DNA of 64,000 bases, taken from assembly GCA_022508985.1 (NCBI GenBank), contig JAFLUA010000002.1, positions 62,001-126,000 on the forward strand. Direction: 5' to 3'. The stretch comes from Muribaculaceae bacterium (GTDB taxonomy: Bacteria > Bacteroidota > Bacteroidia > Bacteroidales > Muribaculaceae). Of the stretch, positions 25,950 through 34,349 are shown piece by piece. The notes under the pieces were generated by a model that worked only from the letters and a program-made list of their open reading frames with translations, searched no databases and was not told the origin of the DNA. Positions within the stretch are counted from its first letter, which is position 1, and each line of letters opens with the position of its first letter. A program made the translations under genes and the position numbers.

Positions 25950-27746
25950 TTATTTCTTGCGGCAGAGGCGGGCGAGCATATACGACAACGCTGCCGTGCC
26001 GTCCATCGTTGGTTCGTTGGTTGAATAATCGCTGTAGTCGTCGTGGTAAACTACGAGAGGATTCTGGAAGGGTGCAAAGCGGTCTTCGTGGCGCAATGTA
26101 ACACCTTGGAGAGAGTTGAAGATGTTGGTATAGACAGGACCGTCGACAAGGCCGCCGATGAGGAAATCGCGACCGGGGCGATCGCCTATCATGAGGTTGC
26201 TCATAGCCGAGTGGCAATCTTGCGGCGACGACTTAACCATGCCGTTAGGCATAACAATCATCGTTTGTCCCCACGGGTTTACACCGAAGAGCCAGTCGCG
26301 AGCCGATGTTTCGAGTTCGACAAATGAGTCATCGCCTGTCATTTCACGATATAGCATAGCCTGCATCACAAGTGCTGTGGTGAAGTTGTTGGAGCACCAT
26401 ACAAAAGGAACGCCGAAGAGATATACATTGTCGGCGCCACGCGCTGCTACTCTTGAGAGGCCTTCGCGGTAGTATGAAGCGAATTCGCCTTTTTTATCGC
26501 CCACAGAGGCTTCGTAATGGCCTATGTTGATAAATGGATACCACTGGTAGTGGTTGGCTGTATCGGCTCCCATCCAGGGTGTGTAGCGCTCGGCCGAACC
26601 GAAGGCGCGAGCCTTGGCGAAGTCGGAGTCTTTACCATTAAGACGATAGAGAGCTGCTGCAGCGAGTTCAACGTCGTCGACCCAGTTGTCTTCTTCATAG
26701 AAATAAGGCGACACGGTCGATGCTGTCTGAGCGGCACCGGGATGTGCAAGAGCATATTCGAATGCTTTCTCGGCACGTGCTGCCAGGTCGGCGGCAAAAG
26801 CGGCGTCGATATCGGCAAATACGCTGCTGCCGAGGGCAAACGACGACGCGAATTTTGCTACCGACGATGCTTCGCCGTTGCTGCGGTTGCGATATTTGCT
26901 TAGGCCGTAGGGCTTGCCACATACGGGATATACAGGACGGGCACCACCTTCGCCCCAGCCATAGTCGACGTTATCTTTCTGAGGCACACCGGCATAGCGG
27001 TGGTCGCGGTCGTCGGCTATCTGGTTGAAATAGATGCCGTCGCGAGGATTCATTTTCTGCATCCATTCCAAGCCCCAACGTGCTTCGTCGAGAATGTCGG
27101 GTATGCCATTGGCGCCCTTATGTCCGCGAGCGTCGTACTCGTCGGCCCACACTTCGGGAGCTTCGCGATAGGCAAACAGGAGTTGGAACACGGTATGAGC
27201 CGATGTGGGAAGGTACTGCAAGTAGTCCGACGCATCATGCCATCCGCCTGTAACATCGAAGTGCACGCCTTCGAGGCTGTCCGACAATACCACATAGCCA
27301 TCGTGTACGTGGCAGTTTGCTTCATGGATAGGGTTATAACCGCATCTTTGCTGACGCAAATAATGCAGTGGCAATTCATTAACGCTATAGCGGCTATAAG
27401 CGTCATCGCCGATATAGAATTCGGCTTTGTCTACCACCTTGCCCGTCTTAGCGTTTTTCGCTGTAAGAGTGTAAACACCTTGTGTCGTTGCCGAGGTAAA
27501 ATACACACGGGCCGATGCCTTGAAGGGTGCCCATGCATTATAAGCAACAACACTGTCGACAGCAACCGTCGCTGCGCTCGGTAGCGTCAATTCAAATTTG
27601 AGGTCTTTAGCCTCTTTGTCGCCCATATAAACAGCGGCCTTGATATCCTCGGGGAGGTAGCCTATCTGATTAACGCGAATAACGTTCTGGGCTTGTCCGG
27701 CCATTGCTATGCTGGCCATTGCAATCAATAATACTTTAGTTTTCAA
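25950..27746 (-). CDS. Secreted glycoside hydrolase family 9 enzyme (endoglucanase-like)
   Basis: The preferred start is a TTG at 27746, giving LKTKVLLIAMASIAMAGQAQ, a good signal peptide. The longest frame would begin inside the acetyltransferase gene with an implausible leader. After it comes a CelD_N-like Ig domain (RVNQIGYLPEDIKAAVYMG, about 25-110). An (alpha/alpha)6 GH9 catalytic domain follows, with GGWHDASDYLQYLP (the nucleophile-activating aspartates), LFGVNPWGQTMIV and DYSDYSTNEPTMDGTAAL near the end, where the glutamate of NE is the catalytic acid. GH9 enzymes cleave beta-1,4-glucans by inversion. The actual substrate is not deducible. It lies 23 bases after the acetyltransferase gene and ends the run. 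Confidence 0.9.
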   Translation of the reverse strand: MKTKVLLIAMASIAMAGQAQNVIRVNQIGYLPEDIKAAVYMGDKEAKDLKFELTLPSAATVAVDSVVAYNAWAPFKASARVYFTSATTQGVYTLTAKNAKTGKVVDKAEFYIGDDAYSRYSVNELPLHYLRQQRCGYNPIHEANCHVHDGYVVLSDSLEGVHFDVTGGWHDASDYLQYLPTSAHTVFQLLFAYREAPEVWADEYDARGHKGANGIPDILDEARWGLEWMQKMNPRDGIYFNQIADDRDHRYAGVPQKDNVDYGWGEGGARPVYPVCGKPYGLSKYRNRSNGEASSVAKFASSFALGSSVFADIDAAFAADLAARAEKAFEYALAHPGAAQTASTVSPYFYEEDNWVDDVELAAAALYRLNGKDSDFAKARAFGSAERYTPWMGADTANHYQWYPFINIGHYEASVGDKKGEFASYYREGLSRVAARGADNVYLFGVPFVWCSNNFTTALVMQAMLYREMTGDDSFVELETSARDWLFGVNPWGQTMIVMPNGMVKSSPQDCHSAMSNLMIGDRPGRDFLIGGLVDGPVYTNIFNSLQGVTLRHEDRFAPFQNPLVVYHDDYSDYSTNEPTMDGTAALSYMLARLCRKK

Positions 27747-27769
27747 AATAATTGTTTTTAAGATAATTA

Positions 27770-28282
27770 TTATAATAATTTTTGTAACAATATCGCATCG
27801 GCATACTCGCCACCTCTGCAGAGCCATTCTTTCAGCGTAGCTGTCTGCTTGAAGCCGGCCGAAGAAAAAAGCTTCAATGAGGCCTCGTTATCGACAGCGG
27901 CTATGGCAACGAGCTGTTTCATTGCTAATGTGTTGCGCGCGTAGTCGCACAATAGTTGCAGAGCCCGGCCGGCATAGCCGCGACGTCGATACTTTTCATC
28001 GACCACAACGCCTACGAAACCACGACGATGGCGGGCATCGAAATCGCTGATGTCTATTGCGCCCACAGCGATGCCGGCGGCTGTTATCACGAGCCGCAAT
28101 TGCTTGGCGGCATAGATATCGGCGTTGTAGCTATCGATATACTCCCAGATGAGCTGGCGGCTCACAGGGCCCGTCGAGAAGCCATAGTCGGCAGTGCCCT
28201 CGGCGCTTTCAAGTATAAACAGGAAGTCGAGGTCAGTAGGCTCAACGGCCCGCAGGCTCACTATGTTATTATTCAACTCCAT
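27770..28282 (-). CDS. GNAT-family N-acetyltransferase (RimJ/SpeG-like)
   Basis: This 170-residue cytoplasmic protein has the GNAT layout. An N-terminal segment (VSLRAVEPTDLDFLFILE) precedes the acetyl-CoA pyrophosphate loop KYRRRGYAGRALQLLCDYA (about 115-133) and NEASLKLFSSAGFKQTATLKEWL near the C-terminus. The segment ELIWEYIDSYNADIYAAKQLRLVI fits the RimJ/RimL/SpeG subgroup. Substrate unknown. It starts two bases after the recR stop, so it is co-transcribed with recR. Confidence 0.88.
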   Translation of the reverse strand: MELNNNIVSLRAVEPTDLDFLFILESAEGTADYGFSTGPVSRQLIWEYIDSYNADIYAAKQLRLVITAAGIAVGAIDISDFDARHRRGFVGVVVDEKYRRRGYAGRALQLLCDYARNTLAMKQLVAIAAVDNEASLKLFSSAGFKQTATLKEWLCRGGEYADAILLQKLL

Positions 28283-28284
28283 GT

Positions 28285-28902
28285 TTACAACTCGAATGGG
28301 GTTCGTGCCACTATTGAGCGCGCAAGTGTTGCTTCGTCGGTATACTCTATTTCATTACCCACCGACACTCCGCGGGCGAGCTGTGTTATTTTCACACCGG
28401 GCGCTCGACGCGACAGGAGTCGGTAGATATAGAAGTTTGTCGTATCGGCCTCTACGGTGGCTCCGGTGGCTAATATCACCTCATCTACCCCACCGGCGGC
28501 GACACGCTCGGCAAGCGATTCTATCTCGAGTAAATCAGGACCGATGCCGTCGATAGGTGAGATGAGACCGCCGAGCACATGATAGCGACCGTTATATTGG
28601 CGTGTATTCTCGATACTCATCACGTCTCTGACATTCTCAACGACGCATACCGTCGTCGATTGGCGCAGAGGCGAAGCACATATAGGGCATAGCTCTTCCT
28701 CACTTATGTTGTGACATTCACGACAATATTTTATTTCCTTTCGGAGATTTATTATCGCTTCTCCTATGCCTACAGCCTCGTCGGCAGGACGTCGCAGCAA
28801 GTGCAGCGCAAACCGCAATGCCGTTTTACGTCCCACGCCCGGGAGCTTCGACAACGATGTTACCGCATTTTCAAGTAAGGTTGATGAGAATTCCTGATCC
28901 AC
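28285..28902 (-). CDS. recR: Recombination protein RecR
   Basis: RecR forms a ring-shaped clamp that works with RecO and RecF in gap repair. The 205 residues contain the N-terminal HhH ([20 protein letters not shown], about 15-34) and a four-cysteine zinc motif ([16 protein letters not shown], about 57-72). A Toprim domain ([45 protein letters not shown]) and a C-terminal Walker B-like segment are also present. It follows the korC gene by 23 bases and precedes the acetyltransferase gene by two. Confidence 0.97.
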   Translation of the reverse strand: MDQEFSSTLLENAVTSLSKLPGVGRKTALRFALHLLRRPADEAVGIGEAIINLRKEIKYCRECHNISEEELCPICASPLRQSTTVCVVENVRDVMSIENTRQYNGRYHVLGGLISPIDGIGPDLLEIESLAERVAAGGVDEVILATGATVEADTTNFYIYRLLSRRAPGVKITQLARGVSVGNEIEYTDEATLARSIVARTPFEL

Positions 28903-28925
28903 GCTTTCGATACTTCGCTATACTC

Positions 28926-29459
28926 TTACACCAGCTCCATGCCTTTGCGCAATGCCTGCTCGTTGAGAGGAAGCAAATGGTGGTGGCGCTCGGGTAGGGT
29001 TTTCTTAAGGCCTCGCAACACAGCGTCGATTTCTACTATAGGACGACATTTCAGCAATGCGCCCAGCAAAATCATATTATATGTCTTTGAATTCTTAAGT
29101 TCAATCGAAGCACCCATTGCGTCGACCGAAACGACGCGTATGTCGCTACGCTCGGGCAAACGGTGTATTCCCGAGGGGTCGTAGATGAGTGTGCCGCCGG
29201 GCTTTACTTTCGGCTCGAATTTATCGAGACTCTGCTGGTTGAGCACAACGGCTGTGTCGTAGGTATCGAGCACGGGAGAACTGATGGGTGTATCCGACAA
29301 TATTACGGTTACGTTGGCTGTTCCGCCGCGTTGCTCCGGCCCGTACGATGGCATCCACGTCACTTCGAGATTGTCCATAAGGCCTGCGTATGCAAGTATT
29401 TTGCCCATCGACAGCACGCCTTGGCCACCGAAACCGGCTATTACTATTTCTTCTTTCAT
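28926..29459 (-). CDS. korC: 2-oxoacid:ferredoxin oxidoreductase, gamma subunit
   Basis: The 177-residue subunit has the family N-terminus EIVIAGFGGQGVLSMGKILAYAG and the YGPEQRGGTANVTVILSD segment. It is one of four subunits encoded together in the order delta-alpha-beta-gamma. They oxidise a 2-oxoacid with CoA and reduce ferredoxin, or make the 2-oxoacid reductively in anaerobes. The small separate subunits suit either 2-oxoglutarate (Kor) or branched-chain 2-oxoacid (Vor) enzymes. The symbol is a working label because sequence alone does not fix the substrate. Confidence 0.88.
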   Translation of the reverse strand: MKEEIVIAGFGGQGVLSMGKILAYAGLMDNLEVTWMPSYGPEQRGGTANVTVILSDTPISSPVLDTYDTAVVLNQQSLDKFEPKVKPGGTLIYDPSGIHRLPERSDIRVVSVDAMGASIELKNSKTYNMILLGALLKCRPIVEIDAVLRGLKKTLPERHHHLLPLNEQALRKGMELV

Positions 29460-29480
29460 AGTTGGTAGGTGTTTAAGGTT

Positions 29481-30254
29481 TCAGTTTTGCGGCTCTACGT
29501 TTTTGAGGTCGCCCAGAGGATATTTTTCAAACATATTCTGCACCATCCAGTCATTAGCCTGTGCCGGTGTCATTTTCCAGCCCGAGTTACATGTCGACAC
29601 TATTTCGACAATCGAGGTGCCTCGTTTGGCCATGGCGTTTTGGAATGCTTTCTTGATAGCAGCCTTCGTTTTACGCACAGCGGCAGGGGTGTGAACGGCC
29701 TGACGTGTAACGTAGCACGTGCCATCGAGTTGCGCCAACAGGTTGGTGATAGCCAAGGGATAGCCGTTGAGGTCGGCGCGACGGCCGTAAGGCGTCGTTG
29801 CCGTTTTCATACCTAACAAGGTAGTGGGAGCCATTTGGCCACCTGTCATGCCATAGATGGCGTTGTTGATGAATATGATGGCTATATTTTCACCGCGATT
29901 GGCCGCATGTATGGTCTCGGCAGTGCCTATGGCCGACAAGTCGCCGTCGCCTTGATAGGTAAACACGAGGTTGTCGGGGTTAAGACGCGATGCTGCCGTA
30001 GCAAGTGCGGGAGCGCGACCATGGGCAGCCTCTACCCAGTCAACATCGATATAGTTATATGCAAACACTGCACAGCCCACAGGAGCTATGCCTATTGCTT
30101 TATCGGCAACGCCCATTTCATCGAGCAATTCAGCGATGACACGATGCACCACACCATGGCTACAGCCGGGGCAATAGTGCGTGTGATTTTCGGTAAGGAG
30201 CCTCGGACGTGAATAAACTTTATTCTCGGGGCGAATGATATCTTCGGGTTTCAT
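29481..30254 (-). CDS. korB: 2-oxoacid:ferredoxin oxidoreductase, beta (TPP-binding) subunit
   Basis: The 257-residue protein contains the thiamine-diphosphate motif GDGDLSAIGTAETIHAANRGENIAIIFINN (about 101-130, starting GDGD and ending NN). The N-terminal HYCPGCSHGVVHRVIAELLDE has a CxxC-type pair that helps hold the cofactor region. It forms the catalytic core with the alpha subunit encoded 13 bases upstream. Confidence 0.93.
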   Translation of the reverse strand: MKPEDIIRPENKVYSRPRLLTENHTHYCPGCSHGVVHRVIAELLDEMGVADKAIGIAPVGCAVFAYNYIDVDWVEAAHGRAPALATAASRLNPDNLVFTYQGDGDLSAIGTAETIHAANRGENIAIIFINNAIYGMTGGQMAPTTLLGMKTATTPYGRRADLNGYPLAITNLLAQLDGTCYVTRQAVHTPAAVRKTKAAIKKAFQNAMAKRGTSIVEIVSTCNSGWKMTPAQANDWMVQNMFEKYPLGDLKNVEPQN

Positions 30255-30267
30255 TGTTGCGACTCTT

Positions 30268-31356
30268 TTATAGTTCTACATTGAAGTGTTCGCGGAGCGC
30301 TCCTATAACCTCTCCGGGGTTGGGCACGATGCCGCCCATCCTACCGAAATGACGCACAGGCGCAGCGCCATTGGCTGCCAGACGCACGTCTTCAACCATT
30401 TGGCCGGCGTTAAGCTCTACCGTGAGGATACCTTTCACCTGTTTTGCCAAGCGCTCTATCTCCTTATAAGGGAAGGGCCAAAGTGTAATCGGGCGTAGCA
30501 TGCCTATCTTGAGGCCTGCCGCTCTGGCATCTTCTATAGTCTTGAGGCATATACGGGCCACCGACCCGAAAGCCACAATGAGGTATTCTGCATCTTCGGT
30601 GTAATATTCTTGGAAACGAACCTCGTTTTCCTCTATCAGGCGATACGTGCGCTGGAAACGCAGGTTGTTTTCTTCCATTTTGGCAGAATCTAACTCGAGC
30701 GACGTTACAACATTGCGATGGTCGCGCCCGTTACGGCCCGACGCTGCCCAGGGGCATTGCTTCAAGAGTTCTTCTTGCGTACGGCGGGGACGTTGCGGCG
30801 GGAGCACCACTTTTTCCATCATTTGGCCCACCACGCCGTCGGCCAAAATCATCGACGGAGTGCGGTATTTGAACGCCAGGTCAAAACCCAAGGCCACGAA
30901 ATCGGTCATTTCCTGCACTGTTGCCGGCGCAAGCACTATAACGTGATAGTCGCCGTGGCCGCCACCCTTTGTGGCCTGGAAATAATCGGCCTGCGAGGGC
31001 TGTATCGTGCCCAGACCGGGGCCGCCTCGCATCACGTTGACGATGAGTGCCGGGAGCTCCGACGCTGCAAGATAGCTTATGCCCTCCTGCTTTAAGCTGA
31101 CACCCGGCGACGACGACGAGGTCATAACGGCTTTGCCTGTCGCCGCGCCTCCATATACCATATTTATCGCGGCCACTTCACTTTCGGCCTGCAATACAAC
31201 CATACCCGTCGTTTCCCACGGGCGAAGCTCGGCGAGGGTCTCAAGGACCTCCGACTGTGGCGTGATGGGATAACCGAAATAGCCATCGGCTCCGTAACGG
31301 ATGGCTGCATGTGCTATAGCCTCGTTACCCTTCATCAATTTTACTTCTTCTTCCAT
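30268..31356 (-). CDS. korA: 2-oxoacid:ferredoxin oxidoreductase, alpha subunit
   Basis: The 362-residue alpha subunit begins LMKGNEAIAHAAIRYGADGYFGYPITPQSEVLE, the pyrimidine-binding domain of this superfamily. It contains TSSSSPGVSLKQEGISYLAASELPALIVNVMRGGPG. The C-terminal domain (VAFGSVARICLKTI, LGMLRP-type segment GMLRPITLWPFP, VELNAGQMVEDVRLA) binds CoA in relatives. This subunit is often annotated VorB in Bacteroides, so a valine-pyruvate-type substrate cannot be excluded. Confidence 0.92.
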   Translation of the reverse strand: MEEEVKLMKGNEAIAHAAIRYGADGYFGYPITPQSEVLETLAELRPWETTGMVVLQAESEVAAINMVYGGAATGKAVMTSSSSPGVSLKQEGISYLAASELPALIVNVMRGGPGLGTIQPSQADYFQATKGGGHGDYHVIVLAPATVQEMTDFVALGFDLAFKYRTPSMILADGVVGQMMEKVVLPPQRPRRTQEELLKQCPWAASGRNGRDHRNVVTSLELDSAKMEENNLRFQRTYRLIEENEVRFQEYYTEDAEYLIVAFGSVARICLKTIEDARAAGLKIGMLRPITLWPFPYKEIERLAKQVKGILTVELNAGQMVEDVRLAANGAAPVRHFGRMGGIVPNPGEVIGALREHFNVEL

Positions 31357-31377
31357 AGTGTTTAGTTTTTCACGGGT

Positions 31378-31614
31378 TTAATTATCGCGCTCTACACAGC
31401 GATAAACTTCGATACATGCATCGGGGCACACTGTTGCACAGGCGGCGCAACCGATACATGCCTCCGCATTGGCGGAAAACGCATAGTGATACCCACGGTC
31501 GTTAACTTCCTTGGGCTGTAGCTGCAGCACATCGGCAGGACAAGCTACCACGCAGAGATTACACCCCTTGCAGCGCACGCTGTCTACCGTAACAGCACCA
31601 TATACTTTTGCCAT
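31378..31614 (-). CDS. korD: 2-oxoacid:ferredoxin oxidoreductase, delta (2[4Fe-4S] ferredoxin) subunit
   Basis: This 78-residue ferredoxin-like subunit carries two classic cluster motifs, CKGCNLCVVACP (about 18-29) and CIGCAACATVCP (about 53-64). It passes electrons from the TPP site to ferredoxin. It is the first gene of the operon and has a full consensus promoter upstream. Confidence 0.93.
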   Translation of the reverse strand: MAKVYGAVTVDSVRCKGCNLCVVACPADVLQLQPKEVNDRGYHYAFSANAEACIGCAACATVCPDACIEVYRCVERDN

Positions 31615-31640
31615 AACATCTGTTTTTAAGGTTTATATGG

Positions 31641-31671
31641 CAAAAATAACAAATATTCTTTTAATTACAAA
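31641..31671 (-). promoter_or_regulatory. Promoter of the korDABC operon
   Basis: CAAAAATA at 31641-31648 is TATTTTTG on the minus strand. CAAA at 31668-31671 gives TTTG 19 bases upstream. The -7 element is 27 bases before the korD ATG. The run from here to the GH9 terminator has no other strong promoter. Confidence 0.75.
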
Positions 31672-31759
31672 AACTACTTGGCAATAATTTTTAGCCCCCT
31701 AAGTTAATTTTACTTTTCTTACCAAAAACGCGGATTCGACTACCATTTTCAACGATTTA

Positions 31760-31791
31760 TTGCATTAATATTCCGGCATTGATTATATTTG
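31760..31791 (+). promoter_or_regulatory. Promoter of the AraC-family gene, giving a nearly leaderless transcript
   Basis: TTG at 31760-31762 and TATATTTG at 31784-31791 are 21 bases apart. The ATG begins at 31796, only four bases after the -7 element. RNA synthesis should start at or within a few bases of the start codon, leaving no room for a ribosome-binding site. Confidence 0.65.
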
Positions 31792-31795
31792 CACC

Positions 31796-32689
31796 ATGGA
31801 CAAAGTATATATCGATTCTATCGGCTCTTATAACAGGCTTTACGGTCTTACTACGAAGCATCCGCTTGTAGCGGCAGTTGATCTTCGTGAGTGTAGCCAT
31901 TATGCTAACAACATCGAAATCAAGAGCGACCTTTACGGCCTTTTCCTTAAAAATACGCCATACTGCTCACTGAAATATGGGCGTAAAAATTACGATTTTC
32001 AAGCCGGAACCGTTGTCAGCATGTCTCCCGGCCAGGTTGTTGCCATGAACATTGCCCCCGATGAGATTTCGCTTGATGTGTTCGGCATAGTTTTTCATCC
32101 CGATTTGATTTATGGAACTACCCTTGCCGATACTATCGACCAATTCAATTTCTTTTCCTACTCCGAACTCGAATCACTACATCTCTCCGAAAAGGAAAGA
32201 GAGAAATTCCTCTTTTATTTCAACATTATCAGAGAAGAGTTGGAAAGCCCCATCGACTCTCACTCGGCAGCGCTTATTGCCACAAACATCCAGATCTTGC
32301 TGGAACATCTTCAACGATTCTACGACCGACAATTTACAACCAGGCACAAAGCTAATGCCGGCATCGTTGGCGACTTTGAGAACAATTTGAAGCAATACTT
32401 TTCAGCAGAAAACCTTTCAGCGACGCCAACCGTGGCTATGTTTGCCGAAAGGGCCTCTCTTTCTGTTGGTTATTTCAGCGATTTAATAAAGAAAGAAACA
32501 GGCTCAACGCCAAAAGATATAATAGACCTCTTTTTGATTTCTGAAGCAAAAAAGCGCCTTCGCGCCACCAACGACGACGTAAGCATTATTGCCTACAGCC
32601 TTGGTTTTGATTACCCCGCTCATTTCACGCGTCTTTTCAAGCGTGTGGAAGGCATCACGCCAACAGAATACAGAACAAAACTTAATTAA
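31796..32689 (+). CDS. AraC-family transcriptional regulator
   Basis: The 297-residue protein has an N-terminal sensor domain of cupin-like beta character (about 10-150). The C-terminal AraC DNA-binding domain has two helix-turn-helices (about 195-297): FAERASLSVGYFSDLIKKETGSTPKDII, then SIIAYSLGFDYPAHFTRLFKRVEGITPTEYR. It probably controls the three genes directly downstream, the first of which starts six bases after its stop. The inducer is unknown. The start is fixed by the conserved-looking N-terminus and because the next methionine is about 75 residues in. Confidence 0.9.
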   Translation: MDKVYIDSIGSYNRLYGLTTKHPLVAAVDLRECSHYANNIEIKSDLYGLFLKNTPYCSLKYGRKNYDFQAGTVVSMSPGQVVAMNIAPDEISLDVFGIVFHPDLIYGTTLADTIDQFNFFSYSELESLHLSEKEREKFLFYFNIIREELESPIDSHSAALIATNIQILLEHLQRFYDRQFTTRHKANAGIVGDFENNLKQYFSAENLSATPTVAMFAERASLSVGYFSDLIKKETGSTPKDIIDLFLISEAKKRLRATNDDVSIIAYSLGFDYPAHFTRLFKRVEGITPTEYRTKLN

Positions 32690-32695
32690 ACCTAT

Positions 32696-33247
32696 ATGCG
32701 ACGGTTTATTCTAATCCTATCATTTCTATGGTTGACTATTATGGCTAATGCTCAGACTAAAATTGAAATCACAATCGACAACAACACCATGTGCGCCACT
32801 TTGGCCGAAAATGGAGCCACTAAAGCTCTCATCGAAAAACTATCTTCCGGCCCTATTACAATCACGATGGACAACTATGGCGGATTTGAGAAAGTTGGGG
32901 CTCTGCCTTGGTCGCTCCCTGCATCCGATACGCGCATCACTACCAAACCGGGCGATATAATGCTTTATACAAGTAATAACATCGTAATATTTTATGGCAC
33001 AAATACATGGTCGTACACTCCTCTCGGAGTTCTCGATTCAACGATATCTTCTGAAATAAGTGCCTTTGTAGGATCCGGCACCAAAAAAGTGACAATATCG
33101 TTGGTGGAATCGGCCGGAATAGAAGTCGTTGATAAGGACGTGGCTGCCACTAAACGCGTTTACAGCTTAGACGGGAAAAGCGTCGCTCAACGGCCATTAA
33201 AAGCCGGCGTCTACATCATCGACAACAAAAAAGTAATAGTTAAATAA
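32696..33247 (+). CDS. Exported cyclophilin-like fold protein with C-terminal sorting-like tail
   Basis: A signal peptide (1-20, ending NAQ) is followed by a domain of about 110 residues with the cyclophilin-like pattern TKIEITIDNNTMCATLAENGATKALIEKL, ITMDNYGGFEKVGALPWSLP, TKPGDIMLYTSNNIVIFYG and YTPLGVLD. Bacterial members of this fold are usually 110-120 residues and often sit next to small oxidoreductase or hydrolase genes. The last 35 residues (KRVYSLDGKSVAQRPLKAGVYII, then a basic end) look like a type IX secretion C-terminal tail. Function unknown. Confidence 0.75.
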   Translation: MRRFILILSFLWLTIMANAQTKIEITIDNNTMCATLAENGATKALIEKLSSGPITITMDNYGGFEKVGALPWSLPASDTRITTKPGDIMLYTSNNIVIFYGTNTWSYTPLGVLDSTISSEISAFVGSGTKKVTISLVESAGIEVVDKDVAATKRVYSLDGKSVAQRPLKAGVYIIDNKKVIVK

Positions 33248-33254
33248 CTTTGAT

Positions 33255-34349
33255 ATGAGGAAACTTATTTTCTCCTTTGTTGTGCTCACGTCAACCTTAA
33301 TAATAACCGCTCAAGATATGACCAATCCAAACTCCAACACAACGCTTGCCGAAAAAGAAAATCTTCAGCTGACGCAAGAATGGGATAAAGTTTTTGATAA
33401 AAGCGATAAGGTAAACCACAAAAAGATTACATTTGTAACACGTTATGGTATTACTCTTGCCGCAGACATGTACACCCCCAAAAACGCCACTGACAGACTC
33501 GCTGCTATTGCCATCTGCGGACCGTTCGGCGCTGTCAAAGAGCAATCGAGCGGCCTTTACGCCCAGCAACTTGCCGAGCGCGGTTTCCTGACGATAGCTT
33601 TCGACCCATCTTTTACCGGTGAGAGCGGTGGAATGCCCCGCAGAATAGCTTCACCGGATATTAACACTGAAGACTTCGAGGCTGCCGTCGATTTTCTTTC
33701 CACGCAACCGAATGTCGACCCCCATAGAATAGGCATTCTCGGCATTTGCGGCTGGGGAGGCATGGCTATCAGTGCTGCAGCTAACGACCCTCGCATAAAA
33801 GCTACCGTTGCATGCACCATGTATAATATGAGCCGCGTAACCGCTAACGGATACAACGATGTCGATGACAATGCCGAGGCCCGTTATGCTCAACTTCAAG
33901 CTATGTCGGCTCAACGCAGCATCGACTACAAAAATGGATATTATAAGCGCGCAGGTGGTGTCGTTGACCCACTTCCCGATGACGCGCCACTTTTCGTCAA
34001 AGAATACTTTGCTTACTATAAAACACCTCGTGGCTATCATGTTAGAAGCGGCAACTCTAACGACGGCTGGAACGCCACCTCCTTCCTCCCTTTCATCAAT
34101 TTCTCTATAGGGCAAAGGGCCGCCGAAATCAAAAATGCTGTCATGCTTGTACACGGCGACAAGGCCCACTCGCTTTATTTCAGCCAAGACACTTTCAAAG
34201 ATTTAATTGGCGACAATAAAGAATTTTTAATTGTAGCCGACGCCAACCACGTTGACCTATATGATAATCTCGACAAAATACCTTTTGAACAAATAGCGGC
34301 ATTCTTCCGTAGCCGGATGCCAAAAAAAATAACATTTTATGAAAACTAA
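33255..34349 (+). CDS. Exported alpha/beta hydrolase (dienelactone-hydrolase-like, Cys nucleophile)
   Basis: The 364-residue protein has a signal peptide (1-19) and an alpha/beta-hydrolase core. The nucleophile elbow reads GICGWGG, placing Cys165 where serine hydrolases have Ser. Asp302 (LVHGDKAH) and His333 (DANHVDLYD) complete a plausible triad. Cysteine at this place is known in dienelactone hydrolases. The oxyanion region may be CGPFGAVKEQ near 88-97. Its substrate is unknown. It starts eight bases after the cyclophilin-like gene and overlaps the next gene by 11 bases. Confidence 0.82.
   Translation: MRKLIFSFVVLTSTLIITAQDMTNPNSNTTLAEKENLQLTQEWDKVFDKSDKVNHKKITFVTRYGITLAADMYTPKNATDRLAAIAICGPFGAVKEQSSGLYAQQLAERGFLTIAFDPSFTGESGGMPRRIASPDINTEDFEAAVDFLSTQPNVDPHRIGILGICGWGGMAISAAANDPRIKATVACTMYNMSRVTANGYNDVDDNAEARYAQLQAMSAQRSIDYKNGYYKRAGGVVDPLPDDAPLFVKEYFAYYKTPRGYHVRSGNSNDGWNATSFLPFINFSIGQRAAEIKNAVMLVHGDKAHSLYFSQDTFKDLIGDNKEFLIVADANHVDLYDNLDKIPFEQIAAFFRSRMPKKITFYEN

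Noticed and set aside
27747-27827. Longest start of the GH9 frame
   Set aside because: It begins inside the acetyltransferase gene and adds a basic and isoleucine-run leader before a normal signal peptide. TTG at 27746 fits better.
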